The position numbers and the translations under genes are program-made. From positions 34,435-98,434 of the forward strand of contig JAPLOZ010000092.1 in the NCBI GenBank assembly GCA_026400435.1: 64,000 nt of DNA. The letters run 5' to 3'. Source of the DNA: Hyphomicrobiales bacterium. GTDB taxonomy: Bacteria; Pseudomonadota; Alphaproteobacteria; Rhizobiales; Rhizobiaceae. Below the pieces are notes generated by a model. The model worked only from the letters and a program-made list of their open reading frames with translations, made no database searches and had not been told where the DNA came from. Shown here piece by piece: positions 9,078 to 19,679 of the stretch. Positions within the stretch are counted from its first letter, which is position 1, and every line of letters starts with the position of its first letter.

Positions 9078-9748
9078 CATGCCGCGCCACCGTTGCGGGC
9101 CGGCCTCAGCGCAAGCAGCGCATCGCGCGCCCGGGCAAGGAACGGCTCCGCCGCCTCGCCGTGGGCAACCTTGAGCGAGGGTCCGAAGCTGACCGTGCAC
9201 ATCAGCGGCACGGGGATGAACTCGCCCTTCGGCATGACACGGTTGAGGTTCTCGATCCAGACCGGCACGAGTTCGACATCGGGGCGGGCGAGCGCCAGTT
9301 TGTAGAGGCCGGCCCTGAATGGCAGCAGCGGCTCGTCGGTCATGTTGCGCGTGCCTTCCGGGAACAGAATGAGCGATGCGCCGCCGGCGATCGCCTCCTG
9401 CATCACCTCGATCGGGTCGCGGGTGCGCGCCTCGCGGTCGCGGTCGATCAGCACGGCATTGAACACGTCGCGGCCGATGAAGCGCCGGAGCGGCGATTTC
9501 ATCCAGTAGTCAGCGCCTGCCACCGGGCGCGTCTTGCGACGCAGGCGTGGCGGCAAGACGATCCAGATCAGGATGAAGTCGCCGTGGCTGGCATGGTTGG
9601 CGAAATAGATCCGCCGCTTGCGCGAGGGCTCATTGCCGACCCAGATGCCGCGCACCGCGGTTACGAACCGGGCAAACAGGGTGATGACGACCGCAAAGGA
9701 ACTGGCGAGCGCACTCTTGGGCAGGCTGGACGCGGAATGATCCGACAT
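9077..9748 (-). CDS. 1-acyl-sn-glycerol-3-phosphate acyltransferase (PlsC-like)
   Basis: A 223-residue acyltransferase. The catalytic NHxxxxD motif is NHASHGD at residues 51-57, and the substrate-binding FPEGTR motif is at 129-134. One N-terminal hydrophobic segment (residues 18-33) anchors it to the membrane. It would acylate lysophosphatidate to phosphatidate, the substrate of the CdsA-like enzyme encoded next. It is the first gene of a four-gene operon in which every junction overlaps by 4 to 8 bp. The fatty-acid preference and whether this is the housekeeping copy cannot be told. Confidence 0.9.
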   Translation of the reverse strand: MSDHSASSLPKSALASSFAVVITLFARFVTAVRGIWVGNEPSRKRRIYFANHASHGDFILIWIVLPPRLRRKTRPVAGADYWMKSPLRRFIGRDVFNAVLIDRDREARTRDPIEVMQEAIAGGASLILFPEGTRNMTDEPLLPFRAGLYKLALARPDVELVPVWIENLNRVMPKGEFIPVPLMCTVSFGPSLKVAHGEAAEPFLARARDALLALRPARNGGAA

Positions 9749-9906
9749 GGTTCGTGCTCGACGCTCACTGCGGGCGTCAAGATGCAGACTCTGCGCCCGG
9801 GCCCCGGTACATCATGTGAAGGAAATTTTGTGAAGCGCAATGCCCCGCCCCGATTCCTAAGCTGCAACGAACAGGCTAGTCTGGACCGGTCCAAGAAGGG
9901 GAATTC

Positions 9907-10896
9907 ATGGCGCTCACGCGATTTTCCGGCATCAACAGGCGCCATCTGCTGCGCGGCGGGCTCGCCGTCGGGGCGAGCCTGATCGCCGCCGAGACGGTCG
10001 GCCAGGAGGTTCTCAAGGAGATCGCCGACCTGAAGCCCGGCGAATTCACCTGGCACCCGGACCGCCAGCCCGCAGGCCCGGTCGCCGTCGTCGTCTCGCT
10101 GCCCGAGCAGCTGGTGCATGTCTATCGAAACGGCATCCGCGTGGCGGTGTCGACCTGTTCGTCCGGCAAGCCCGGACATGATACGCCGACCGGCGTGTTC
10201 GTGGTGCTGCAGAAGGACAAGAACCACCATTCCTCGACCTATAACGACGCTTCGATGCCGAACACCGAGCGCCTGACATGGTCGGGCGTGGCATTGCATG
10301 CAGGCGGGCTGCCGGGATATCCGTCCTCGCACGGCTGCGTGCACCTGCCGCTCGACTTCTCGGCCAAGCTGTTCACGATCACGCATCTCGGTACCCCCGT
10401 CATCATCGCCGACAGCCATTCCGATCCCTGGGAACTGACGCATCCAGGCATGGTGCTGGCTGGCTACGCGGAAAGCGAGTTTGCCCAGGTCGAATCGGGA
10501 CTGCAGGGCAAGAAGGCGCCCTCGGACTGGGCCGAGGCGGAAACCAACCCGGTGATTTCGGTGATCGCCTCCTCGGCGGGCAGGACGATCGAGCTGGTGC
10601 AGGATTCCGACGTCATCGCGACCTCAGCCCTGACGATCAAGGGCGACGGACCGCTGGGCAGCCATGTCTTCGTGCTGCAGGGGCCCGATGCCGGCATCAA
10701 GGGCATGAAATGGATTGCCATCACGCATGGCGTCGACGCCCAGCCGGACACCGCCGCGCTCGGCAGGCTGACCGCCGACACGGCGTTCATCGAACAGATG
10801 AAGCAGAAGATGCATCCGGGCATGGTCATGATCCTGACCGACGCGCCGCTGTCGCCCGACACCAAGACAGGCAAGGATTTCGTGATCATGTCCTGA
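9907..10896 (+). CDS. L,D-transpeptidase (YkuD domain), Tat-type signal
   Basis: A 329-residue exported enzyme. The N-terminus NRRHLLRGGLAVGASL resembles a Tat signal. The YkuD domain follows at about 58-160 with His131 and the catalytic stretch SSHGCVHLP, nucleophile Cys144. Such enzymes cross-link peptidoglycan peptides or attach proteins or LPS-linked partners to it. The remaining 160 residues (165-329) are an extra domain with VISVIASSAGRTIELVQD-like strands that I do not recognise. AAGGGG lies just upstream of the ATG. It is preceded by a 158-bp gap and looks monocistronic. Confidence 0.9.
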   Translation: MALTRFSGINRRHLLRGGLAVGASLIAAETVGQEVLKEIADLKPGEFTWHPDRQPAGPVAVVVSLPEQLVHVYRNGIRVAVSTCSSGKPGHDTPTGVFVVLQKDKNHHSSTYNDASMPNTERLTWSGVALHAGGLPGYPSSHGCVHLPLDFSAKLFTITHLGTPVIIADSHSDPWELTHPGMVLAGYAESEFAQVESGLQGKKAPSDWAEAETNPVISVIASSAGRTIELVQDSDVIATSALTIKGDGPLGSHVFVLQGPDAGIKGMKWIAITHGVDAQPDTAALGRLTADTAFIEQMKQKMHPGMVMILTDAPLSPDTKTGKDFVIMS

Positions 10897-11221
10897 TGGG
10901 GACGACAAAGGACCGGGCGCCCCTCGCATTGCCCTCAATATTGCGTAAGCCAGAAATATGCGTGAGGGAAAGCAGTCTTTCACCAGCTGGAGCGCGGTCG
11001 AACAGGTTGTGAAAGCCGGCGCGAAAGCTTCCGCAAGGTCACAGCCGACACGACATATTTCCCGGCCGGCCAACCAGCCGCGGATGTGATGATTATCCGG
11101 CAATTTGTTAGCCGGAGCAGCGGGTTTCGAAAGATATCAAGGCGTTTCGCCTGCAATTCGCAGAATTCGCTGCTCATCTTAAGACCGTGTTTAAACAGTA
11201 TATCATAGCGTCCATTCGAAT
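10897..11221. other. Intergenic region without a credible gene
   Basis: This 325-bp stretch separates the transpeptidase from the GGDEF-EAL gene. A 43-codon open frame at 10959 has no ribosome site and no recognisable sequence. The right end is AT-rich (GTTTAAACAGTATATCAT near 11188-11206) and probably holds the promoter of the GGDEF-EAL gene. A short hairpin AGGCG-TTT-CGCCT occurs near 11140-11152. I see nothing else. Confidence 0.5.
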
Positions 11222-13945
11222 ATGCACCTTGGCCGTTCTGGTGCGGATGGAACATTGGAAACAATTTTCTACCCCTTGCGCCGCGCGCTGCGGCTGATCT
11301 GGAAGCCGACCAACGTGCCGGCAGGGCTGGCGCTGCTCGTCGTGGCGGCGGTCGGCCTGCTTGCCGAGTATCAGAACCGGGGCGCTTACGTTGAACGCCA
11401 ACGCACCGAAGTGCTCGGCCATGTCAGCCTGATCCGCGCCAAGCTCGAGGGCGACATCAACAGCAACATCCAGCTGGTTCGCGGGCTGGTCGCGACGCTG
11501 GCGACGGAGCCGTTCATGGACCAGCGGCGCTTTTCCGCGCTTGCCGGCAACCTGCTCTCGGAAAAATCGCAGATCAGGAACATCGCGGGCGCGCCCGACC
11601 TCGTCATCACGCTCATCCACCCGATGGCGGGGAACGAGCGGGCGCTTGGACTGGACTATCGCAAGAGCGCGCCGCAGCGCGAGGCTGCCATGCGCGCCCG
11701 CGACACTGGCGAACTCGTCCTGGCCGGCCCGGTCGATCTGGTGCAGGGCGGCAAGGGAATCGTCGGCCGGTTTCCCGTCTTCGTGAATGACGGCCGTGAG
11801 GGCAAACGTTTCTGGGGCATCGTCTCCGCCGTCGTCGATATGGAAACGCTTTACCGCGACAGCGGGCTGCTCGACCCCGGTCTGCCGATCGAACTCAGCA
11901 TCGTCGGCAGGGACGGCAAGGGGGAACACGGCGAACTGTTCTACGGCCGCGCCGCCGTGGTTGCCAATCACCCCGTGACGGCCGACGTCCTGCTTCCGGC
12001 CGGATACTGGCGGATTGCCGCTGTTCCGCGCGGCGGGTGGAACAACATTCCGCCCAATGCCTGGGCTCTGCGGTTGCTGATCCTGGCAGGAGGACTGCTG
12101 ATCATGATACCGGCCGTCGCGACCGGGCGCCTGATCGAGGAGCGGCTCAAGAACGTCGACGAACTGCGCCGCCGCGAGGTGCAACTCGAACGCATGTCGC
12201 GGCGCCTCAGCCTCGCGTTGGACAGTTCGAGAATCGGCGTCTGGGAGTTGAACGCCGAGACCAACGAACTGTTCTGGGACGACCGCGTCAACGAACTCTA
12301 CGGCTATCCCGCCGATGGCGGTCCGCGCAACTACGGGCACTGGGAGCGCGCAATCCACCCGGACGACCTGGAGCGTGTGCTGCGCGATTCAGGCCATGTC
12401 GCGGCCACGGGCGACGCTTTCCAGACCCAGTACCGTCTGGTACTGCCCAACGGCAGGGTAAGGCATGTCCGCGAAAGCGCGATGGCCTATCAGGATCCGG
12501 GTGGGCCGCTGAGGATCGTCGGCGTCAACTGGGACGTCACCGACGATGTCCTGCTCGCCGAAAAGCTGCAGCGCGCCAACACCGACAGCGAGGCGCGCAA
12601 TTTCGAACTGGAAGCGGCCAAGGAACGCATCGAATATAACGCGCTCCATGATTCTCTGACCGGGCTTCCGAACCGCCGCTACCTCGACGACGTGTTGGCC
12701 AGGCATATTGCGAAGTTCGCAAGCGGGACCGAACGCGCGGGGTTGCTGCATCTCGATCTCGACCGCTTCAAGCAGATCAACGACACGCTCGGCCACGCAG
12801 CCGGCGACGCGATGCTGGTGCATGCCGCCAGGGTGCTGAAATCCAACCTGCGCTTTGGCGATTTCGTCGCACGCGTTGGCGGCGACGAGTTCGTCGTGCT
12901 GTGCAGGATCGAGGAACAGGACCGCGCGCGCTGGAGCGAAGTGCTGGCCGGCCTGGCCGACCGCATCATCGAGGAGATGCATCAGCCGGTTCCTTACCAG
13001 GGGCATGAATGCCGGTTCGGCGTGTCCATCGGGATAGCCTGCGATCTCGACAACGTCGGCGATCCCACCCGCCTGCTGGTCAACGCCGACCTTGCGCTCT
13101 ATCGCGCCAAGAGCCGGGGCCGCAACCGGCACCAGTTCTTCAACGACGCGTTGCAGGCCGAGATCACCACCACCAAGCGCGTCGCCGACGAGATCCTGTC
13201 CGGCCTCGAGCGCAACGAGTTTGTCGCCTACTACCAGCCGCAGTTCGACGCGGTGACGCATGCCATTGTCGGGGTCGAGGCGCTGGCGCGCTGGAAACAC
13301 CCAACAGCAGGCATCCTTCCGCCGAGCGAGTTCATCAAGATCGCCGAGGAACTGAACGTCGTCGCCACCATCGACCGCATGATCCTCGAACAGGCGCTGC
13401 GCGACCTCAAGGACTGGGCCGCCGGCGGCCTGCGCATCCCCAAGGCGTCGGTGAACGTTTCGGCCAAGCGCCTGCACGACGAGGAGCTGATCCGCAGCCT
13501 GCGCGAACTGTCGATCAAGCCCGGAACGATAGCCTTCGAACTGGTGGAGTCGATCTTCCTAGACGAGAACGACGACCAGTTCACCTGGAACGTCGAGCAG
13601 ATCAAGGCGCTTGGCATTGAAATCGAGATCGACGATTTCGGCACCGGCTACGCCTCGATCGTCAGCCTGCTGAAGCTCAAGCCGCGCCGTCTCAAGATCG
13701 ACCGCCAGCTGGTGACGCCCATCCTGGGGTCGCCTCCGCAGCGCCATCTGGTCGGCTCGATCATCGACATCGGCAAATCCCTCGGCATCGAGGTGCTGGC
13801 GGAAGGCGTCGAGACGATGGAGCATGCCAGGGTGTTGAAGTCGCTCGGCTGCCACGCATTGCAGGGCCATGCCTTCGCACAGGCCATGAGCGCGACAGAC
13901 CTCAAGGAATTCGCCAACGCAAGGCAGTTGCGCGCCGCCTCCTAG
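11222..13945 (+). CDS. CHASE-PAS-GGDEF-EAL cyclic di-GMP enzyme
   Basis: A 907-residue membrane protein that makes and/or degrades cyclic di-GMP. A membrane helix at about 33-50 and another at 283-300 flank a periplasmic CHASE-type domain (about 55-275). A PAS domain follows (about 325-445), then GGDEF (about 475-640) and EAL (about 655-900). The GGDEF site is intact (GGDEF at 553-557) and an inhibitory RxxD site (RFGD) precedes it by five residues. The EAL domain has EALARW, DDFGTGY and LAEGVET, so phosphodiesterase activity is expected. The periplasmic ligand is unknown. It ends 81 bp before glnD. Confidence 0.93.
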   Translation: MHLGRSGADGTLETIFYPLRRALRLIWKPTNVPAGLALLVVAAVGLLAEYQNRGAYVERQRTEVLGHVSLIRAKLEGDINSNIQLVRGLVATLATEPFMDQRRFSALAGNLLSEKSQIRNIAGAPDLVITLIHPMAGNERALGLDYRKSAPQREAAMRARDTGELVLAGPVDLVQGGKGIVGRFPVFVNDGREGKRFWGIVSAVVDMETLYRDSGLLDPGLPIELSIVGRDGKGEHGELFYGRAAVVANHPVTADVLLPAGYWRIAAVPRGGWNNIPPNAWALRLLILAGGLLIMIPAVATGRLIEERLKNVDELRRREVQLERMSRRLSLALDSSRIGVWELNAETNELFWDDRVNELYGYPADGGPRNYGHWERAIHPDDLERVLRDSGHVAATGDAFQTQYRLVLPNGRVRHVRESAMAYQDPGGPLRIVGVNWDVTDDVLLAEKLQRANTDSEARNFELEAAKERIEYNALHDSLTGLPNRRYLDDVLARHIAKFASGTERAGLLHLDLDRFKQINDTLGHAAGDAMLVHAARVLKSNLRFGDFVARVGGDEFVVLCRIEEQDRARWSEVLAGLADRIIEEMHQPVPYQGHECRFGVSIGIACDLDNVGDPTRLLVNADLALYRAKSRGRNRHQFFNDALQAEITTTKRVADEILSGLERNEFVAYYQPQFDAVTHAIVGVEALARWKHPTAGILPPSEFIKIAEELNVVATIDRMILEQALRDLKDWAAGGLRIPKASVNVSAKRLHDEELIRSLRELSIKPGTIAFELVESIFLDENDDQFTWNVEQIKALGIEIEIDDFGTGYASIVSLLKLKPRRLKIDRQLVTPILGSPPQRHLVGSIIDIGKSLGIEVLAEGVETMEHARVLKSLGCHALQGHAFAQAMSATDLKEFANARQLRAAS

Positions 13946-14026
13946 AAGTGTTGCCGACGGCTTGCCCGATACCATATTCATTGCCGGCAAATCGCGCTAT
14001 AGACGCCGCCGTGACGGCGAGGGCCA

Positions 14027-16819
14027 ATGGCTAGGATACCCTTGAAACTGGAAGACGTGATCGACGGCGCGGCCCTGCGCCGCAAGCTTGACGCGCTTGC
14101 TCGCAAGGCTGACCTCAAGCCCGACGAAAAGCGCTTGAAGGCGCTCGCCCTGTTCAAGCAGGCGCTGTCCGACGGCCGCCAGACAGCCGAGGCAATGCTG
14201 ATGGAGGACGGCGGCGGCACGACATGCGCCATGCGCCTGTCGCACCTGATGGATGAGATCATCCGCGCCCTCCATGACTTCGCGGTGAAGCAGCTGCAGC
14301 CGTCCGGCAAGCAGGCGCCCGTACGCATGGCGGTGGTCGCCACCGGCGGCTACGGCCGCGGGACGCTGGCGCCGGGCTCCGACATCGATCTTCTGTTCCT
14401 GCTGCCGGCCAAACAGACGCCGCTCGGCGAGCAGGTCGTCGAGTACATGCTCTACATGCTCTGGGACATGGGGCTGAAAGTCGGCCACGCCACCCGCAAC
14501 GTCGACGAATGCGTCAGGCAGTCGCGCGCCGACATAACGATCCGCACATCGATCCTGGAAGCGCGTTTCCTGTGGGCCGACCAGGGCCTGTTCGATTTGC
14601 TGATGGCCCGCTTCGACAAGGAAGTGGTGAAGGATACCGGCGCCGAATACGTCCAGTCGAAGCTCGCCGAGCGCGACGAGCGCCACGCAAAGGCCGGCGA
14701 CACCCGCTATCTGGTCGAGCCCAACATCAAGGAAGGCAAGGGCGGCCTGCGCGACCTCCAGACGCTGTTCTGGATCGGCAAGTACTATTATCGCGTGCGC
14801 AGCGCGGAAGAACTGGTCGAGAAGGGCGTATTCTCGCAAGCCGAATTCGACCAGTTCCGCAAGGCCGAGGACTTCCTGTGGGCGGTGCGTTGCCACATGC
14901 ATTTCGCCACCGGCAAGGCCGAGGAGCGGCTGCATTTCGACATCCAGCGTGAGATCGCCGGGCGGCTCGGCTACACCAGCCATCCCGGCCTGTCCGCCGT
15001 CGAGCGCTTCATGAAGCACTACTTCCTGATCGCCAAGAATGTCGGCGACCTGACCCGCATCTTCTGCGCCGCGCTGGAGGAGGAGCAGGCAAAGCACGTC
15101 CCGGGCTTCAACCGCATCTTCCAGACTTTCCAGCGGAGACGGCGCAAGCTGGCCGGCACCGGCGACTTCATGGTCGACAACAATCGCATCAACATTGCCG
15201 ACGACAAGGTCTTCGAGCGCGACCCGGTCAACTTGCTCCGGCTGTTCTGGCTCGCCGACAAGCACGGGCTTGAATACCATCCTGACGCACTGAAGCTGTT
15301 GACGCGTTCCCTGGGCCTCGTGGACAAGAACCTCAGGCGCGATCCCGAGGCCAACCGGCTGTTCCTCGAAGTGCTGACCTCCGACCGCAATCCCGAACTG
15401 AACCTGCGGCGCATGAACGAGGCCGGATTGCTCGGCAGGCTGATACCCGACTTCGGCAAGATCGTCGCCATGATGCAGTTCTCGATGTACCACCACTACA
15501 CGGTCGACGAGCATCTGATCCGCTGCGTCGGCGTGCTGAGCGAGATCGAACATGGCGGCGGCGAGAAGGTACATCCTCTGTCGCACTCGCTGACACCCGG
15601 CCTCAAGAAGAGCCGCGAGGTGCTTTACGTCGCCGTGCTTCTGCACGACATCGCCAAGGGCCGCCCCGAGGATCATTCGATGGCCGGCGCCAAGATTGCC
15701 CGGCGCATCTGTCCGCACATGGGTCTCTCGGCCGCCGACACCGAGACGGTGGCGTGGCTGGTCGAAAACCATCTCGTGATGTCGATGACCGCGCAGACGC
15801 GCGACCTGAACGACCGCAAGACGATCGACGACTTCGCATCCCTCGTGCAATCGGTCGAGCGGCTGAAGCTGCTGCTGGTGCTGACCGTGTGCGACATACG
15901 CGGTGTCGGCCCGGGCGTCTGGAACGGCTGGAAGGGCCAGCTGCTGCGCACGCTCTACTACGAGACGGAGCTGCTGCTGACCGGCGGGTTCTCGGAGGTG
16001 ACGCGCGCCGAGCGCATCGTCGAGGCGCGCGAGCGGCTGGCGCAGGGGCTGACGGACTGGCCGGAAAAGCTGCGCCGCAAATATGTCCGGCTTCACTACG
16101 AGAACTACCTGCTGACGGTCGATCTGGGAGACCAGCTGCGCCACGCCGAATTCATTCGCGATGCCGACCAGGCGAACAAGCAGTTCGCCACCATGGTCAA
16201 GACGCACGGCTTCGAGGCCGTTACGGAAATCACCGTGCTCGCGCAGGACCATCCGCGCCTGCTGTCGATCATTGCTGGCGCCTGCGCCGCCGCCGGCGGC
16301 AACATCGTCGATGCGCAGATCTTCACGACGTCCGACGGACGGGCGCTCGACAGCATCCTCATCAGCCGCGAATTCGACCGCGACGAGGACGAGCGCCGCC
16401 GCGCCGAGCGTGTCGGCAAGCTGATAGAGGACGTGCTGTCGGGCCGGCTGTGGCTGCCCGAGATGATCGCCAAGCGCGCCAAGCCGAGGCGCGGCCAGAA
16501 GGCCTTCAAGATCGAGCCGCGCGTCGACATCGGCAACACCCTGTCCAACCGCTTCTCGGTCATCGAGGTCGAGGGCCTCGACCGGCCCGGGCTGCTGTCG
16601 GAAATCACGGGCAGGCTTTCCGACCTGTCGCTCGACATCGCGTCGGCCCACATCACCACCTTCGGCGAGAAGGTGATCGACACCTTCTACGTGACCGACC
16701 TGACCGGGTCGAAGATCGAGAACCCGACCAGGCAGGAGACGGTGAGGAAGCGGCTGATCGCGGCTCTGGAGGGCGATCAACCGGAACGCCCGGCCAAGGC
16801 AAAGATCGCGGCGGAGTAA
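14027..16819 (+). CDS. glnD: [Protein-PII] uridylyltransferase/uridylyl-removing enzyme
   Basis: GlnD senses glutamine and attaches or removes UMP on PII signalling proteins, controlling nitrogen assimilation. The 930-residue length fits rhizobial GlnD. Order of domains: nucleotidyltransferase (GGYGRG...GSDIDLLF at about 107-124), GlnE-like helical region, HD domain with LLHDIAKG near residue 530, and two ACT domains (the stretch after [12 protein letters not shown] near 745 and after [13 protein letters not shown] near 850). Both activities should be present. It is followed after 11 bp by murJ. The 927-codon open frame on the opposite strand is a codon-bias shadow. Confidence 0.98.
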   Translation: MARIPLKLEDVIDGAALRRKLDALARKADLKPDEKRLKALALFKQALSDGRQTAEAMLMEDGGGTTCAMRLSHLMDEIIRALHDFAVKQLQPSGKQAPVRMAVVATGGYGRGTLAPGSDIDLLFLLPAKQTPLGEQVVEYMLYMLWDMGLKVGHATRNVDECVRQSRADITIRTSILEARFLWADQGLFDLLMARFDKEVVKDTGAEYVQSKLAERDERHAKAGDTRYLVEPNIKEGKGGLRDLQTLFWIGKYYYRVRSAEELVEKGVFSQAEFDQFRKAEDFLWAVRCHMHFATGKAEERLHFDIQREIAGRLGYTSHPGLSAVERFMKHYFLIAKNVGDLTRIFCAALEEEQAKHVPGFNRIFQTFQRRRRKLAGTGDFMVDNNRINIADDKVFERDPVNLLRLFWLADKHGLEYHPDALKLLTRSLGLVDKNLRRDPEANRLFLEVLTSDRNPELNLRRMNEAGLLGRLIPDFGKIVAMMQFSMYHHYTVDEHLIRCVGVLSEIEHGGGEKVHPLSHSLTPGLKKSREVLYVAVLLHDIAKGRPEDHSMAGAKIARRICPHMGLSAADTETVAWLVENHLVMSMTAQTRDLNDRKTIDDFASLVQSVERLKLLLVLTVCDIRGVGPGVWNGWKGQLLRTLYYETELLLTGGFSEVTRAERIVEARERLAQGLTDWPEKLRRKYVRLHYENYLLTVDLGDQLRHAEFIRDADQANKQFATMVKTHGFEAVTEITVLAQDHPRLLSIIAGACAAAGGNIVDAQIFTTSDGRALDSILISREFDRDEDERRRAERVGKLIEDVLSGRLWLPEMIAKRAKPRRGQKAFKIEPRVDIGNTLSNRFSVIEVEGLDRPGLLSEITGRLSDLSLDIASAHITTFGEKVIDTFYVTDLTGSKIENPTRQETVRKRLIAALEGDQPERPAKAKIAAE

Positions 16820-16830
16820 GAACCAGCCCG

Positions 16831-18423
16831 ATGAGCCTCATCAGGAAGTTCGCAACCGTTGCCTCGGGCACGCTGATGAGCCGCCTGCTCGGCTTCACGC
16901 GCGAGATGCTGATGGCGGCGGCGGTCGGCACCGGTCCGATCGCCGATGCCTTCTATGCGGCGTTCCAGTTTCCCAACACCTTCCGCAGGCTGTTCGCCGA
17001 GGGCGCGTTCAACGCCGCCTTCGTGCCGCTCTTCGCAAAGGAGATCGAGGCCAACGGCGTCGACGGCGCCAAGCGGTTTTCGGAAGAGGTGTTCGGCGTG
17101 CTGTTCACCGTGCTTCTGGCGCTCACCATCGTCATGGAACTGTCGATGCCGCTGCTGGTGCGCTACGCCATCGCGCCGGGCTTCAGCGACCAGCCCGAAA
17201 AGCTGGCGGTGACCGTGTCGCTGGCCACCATCATGTTCCCCTACCTCATCTGCATGTCGCTCGGTGCCATGATGGCCGGCATGCTGAATTCGCTGCGCCG
17301 CTACTTCGCGGCGGCGATCGCGCCGGTTTTTCTCAACGTCATCCTGATCGGCGTGCTGGCCTATGCCTGGTACGAGGGCAAGGACGGACCGGCGGTTGGC
17401 TACGCGCTTGCCTGGGGAGTTCTGGCGGCGGGCATCGTCCAGCTTGCCATCGTGTGGATCGCGGTTCGCCATGCCGGCGTGTCGATCGGCCTGCGCCGGC
17501 CGCGCCTGACGCCCAACGTCAAGCGGCTTCTCTGGCTTGCGCTGCCTGCCGCGATCACCGGCGGCATCACCCAGATCAACCAGCTGATCGGCACGGCGAT
17601 CGCCTCGTCGCGCGCCGGCGCCGTGTCCTCTCTCAACCTCGCCGACCGCGTGTACCAGCTTCCGCTCGGCGTGGTGGGCATCGCGGTGGCGATCGTGCTT
17701 TTGCCGGAACTGGCGCGCGCGCTGCGCGCCGGCAACGCAACGGAGGCGTCCAACCTTCAGAACCGCTCGGTCGAGTTCACGCTGTTCCTGACGCTGCCGG
17801 CGGCGGCGGCGCTTCTCACCATGTCGGAGCCGATCGTGCGCGTGCTCTACGAGCGCGGCGCCTTCACGCCCGACGACACCGTGCTGGTGGCCAAGGTGCT
17901 CGCGATCTTCGGGCTTGGCCTGCCGGCCTTCGTGCTGATCAAGGCGTTCACGCCGGGCTATTTCGCCCGCGAGGACACGCGCACGCCGATGATCTTCGCG
18001 GCAATCTCGGTGGTGGTGAACGTGTCGCTGGCGCTCTGGCTCTTTCCCTCCATGGGAGCGCCGGGGATCGCCACGGCATCCGCGGTGGCGGGATGGGTCA
18101 ACGCCGCCATGCTACTCGGCGTGCTGGTCAGGCGGGGCCACTGGGGCGGCGACGCCGGCCTGATGAAACGGACGCCGCGGCTGGTGGTGGCGTCGGCCAT
18201 CATGGCCGCCGCGATCTGGTACGCTGCGTCCTATCTCGAGCCACAGCTTGCCTCGGCTTCGCCGACCCACACGCAGGCTGCCGCGCTCGGCGCGATCGTG
18301 CTGTGCGCGACCGTGCTTTATTTCGCGGCGGCTTTCGGGCTTGGCGGCGCCGACATCGGCATGCTGCGCCGAAGCATCAGGCGCAAGGGCGGCGCCGCCG
18401 CCGCCCCGCCCGATCCGGATTGA
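16831..18423 (+). CDS. murJ: Lipid II flippase MurJ
   Basis: MurJ moves the peptidoglycan precursor lipid II across the inner membrane. The protein has 530 residues with about 14 hydrophobic segments and starts [18 protein letters not shown]. Family features visible are [10 protein letters not shown], the [20 protein letters not shown] segment, the long MVIN core and [12 protein letters not shown] chose the ATG at 16831; the ORF-track start at 15754 runs through glnD in another frame. It lies 11 bp after glnD and 79 bp before trpS, which is a common alphaproteobacterial order. Confidence 0.97.
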   Translation: MSLIRKFATVASGTLMSRLLGFTREMLMAAAVGTGPIADAFYAAFQFPNTFRRLFAEGAFNAAFVPLFAKEIEANGVDGAKRFSEEVFGVLFTVLLALTIVMELSMPLLVRYAIAPGFSDQPEKLAVTVSLATIMFPYLICMSLGAMMAGMLNSLRRYFAAAIAPVFLNVILIGVLAYAWYEGKDGPAVGYALAWGVLAAGIVQLAIVWIAVRHAGVSIGLRRPRLTPNVKRLLWLALPAAITGGITQINQLIGTAIASSRAGAVSSLNLADRVYQLPLGVVGIAVAIVLLPELARALRAGNATEASNLQNRSVEFTLFLTLPAAAALLTMSEPIVRVLYERGAFTPDDTVLVAKVLAIFGLGLPAFVLIKAFTPGYFAREDTRTPMIFAAISVVVNVSLALWLFPSMGAPGIATASAVAGWVNAAMLLGVLVRRGHWGGDAGLMKRTPRLVVASAIMAAAIWYAASYLEPQLASASPTHTQAAALGAIVLCATVLYFAAAFGLGGADIGMLRRSIRRKGGAAAAPPDPD

Positions 18424-18502
18424 CGCACTTGATCCGGCGCGCGGCCTCGTCCATAAGCGCGCCTCGGCAAGGCACGGCCCTCCACAAGCCAGGGAAAACA
18501 GA

Positions 18503-19570
18503 ATGTCCAGCTTCAAGCCGCTCGTCTTCTCGGGCGTACAGCCGACCGGCAACCTGCACCTCGGCAACTATCTCGGCGCAATCAAGAAGTTCGTCGCCCT
18601 GCAGGAAACGTCCGAATGCATCTATTGCGTCGTCGACCTGCATTCGCTGACCGCGCAACTCGTCCACCAGGACCTCGCCGAGCAGACGCGCTCGATCACC
18701 GCCGCATTTCTTGCTTCCGGCATCGACCCCATGAAGCACATCGTCTTCAACCAGAGCCGCGTGATGCAGCACGCCGAGCTTGCCTGGATATTCAACTGCG
18801 TGGCGCGCATCGGCTGGATGAACCGCATGACGCAATTCAAGGACAAGGCCGGCAAGGACCGCGAGAACGCCTCGCTCGGCCTGCTCGCCTATCCGAGCCT
18901 GATGGCCGCCGACATCCTCGTCTATCGCGCCACCCATGTGCCCGTGGGCGAAGACCAGAAGCAGCACCTGGAACTCACGCGCGACATCGCCCAGAAATTC
19001 AACAATGACTTTTCGCCACGCATCGCCGATCTCGGCGTCGGCGTGGAGATGCGGATCGGCGAAGAGACGGTGCACGGCTTCTTTCCGCTCACCGAACCGG
19101 TGATCGGCGGCCCGGCCGCCCGCATCATGAGCCTGCGCGACGGCTCCAAGAAGATGTCGAAGTCCGACCCCTCGGACCTGTCGCGCATCAACCTGACCGA
19201 TGACGCCGACACGATCTCGAAGAAGATCCGCAAGGCCAAGACCGATCCCGCCGCGCTGCCGAGCGAGGCCGACGGCCTCGAGGGACGGCCGGAGGCGGAA
19301 AACCTCGTCGGCATCTATGCCGGCCTGGCCGACGTCACCGCCGAGGCGGTGCTGAAGGAGTTCGGCGGCCGGCAGTTTTCCGAGTTCAAGCCGGCGCTGG
19401 CCGACCTGGCGGTCGAGAAGCTCGCGCCGATCGCCGGCGAGATGCGGCGGATCTCGGCGGACCAGGCCTATGTCGATGCCGTGCTGCGCGATGGCGGCGA
19501 ACGTGCCGGCGCAAAGGCCGAAGCCACGATGAAGACCGTGCGCGAGATCATCGGGTTGCTCGGCAACTGA
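18503..19570 (+). CDS. trpS: Tryptophanyl-tRNA synthetase
   Basis: This class I synthetase charges tRNA-Trp. It has 355 residues, starting [16 protein letters not shown], with the HIGH-type motif [10 protein letters not shown], the conserved [11 protein letters not shown] and [13 protein letters not shown] segments, and the KMSKS loop [10 protein letters not shown]. The ATG at 18503 was chosen because it gives the family N-terminus and has AGGGA upstream; the longer ORF start lies inside murJ. Length and motifs are normal. Confidence 0.98.
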   Translation: MSSFKPLVFSGVQPTGNLHLGNYLGAIKKFVALQETSECIYCVVDLHSLTAQLVHQDLAEQTRSITAAFLASGIDPMKHIVFNQSRVMQHAELAWIFNCVARIGWMNRMTQFKDKAGKDRENASLGLLAYPSLMAADILVYRATHVPVGEDQKQHLELTRDIAQKFNNDFSPRIADLGVGVEMRIGEETVHGFFPLTEPVIGGPAARIMSLRDGSKKMSKSDPSDLSRINLTDDADTISKKIRKAKTDPAALPSEADGLEGRPEAENLVGIYAGLADVTAEAVLKEFGGRQFSEFKPALADLAVEKLAPIAGEMRRISADQAYVDAVLRDGGERAGAKAEATMKTVREIIGLLGN

Positions 19571-19679
19571 ACGTCGCATTGGCGGGAGGCCGACGCTGGG
19601 TCAACCGGCGCCGGCTTGCCGCCCGGCCACGCCAATGGCAGATTGCGGGTCGTCGACCGTGACCGCGAGGGAGTAGTCC

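Noticed and set aside
10959-11090. A 43-codon open frame in the gap before the GGDEF-EAL gene
   Set aside because: No ribosome site and no conserved pattern; too short to support as a gene.
13997-16780. A 927-codon open frame on the minus strand opposite glnD
   Set aside because: It has no family features and a His/Arg/Gln-rich composition typical of the codon-bias shadow of a high-GC gene; glnD is fully supported on the plus strand.
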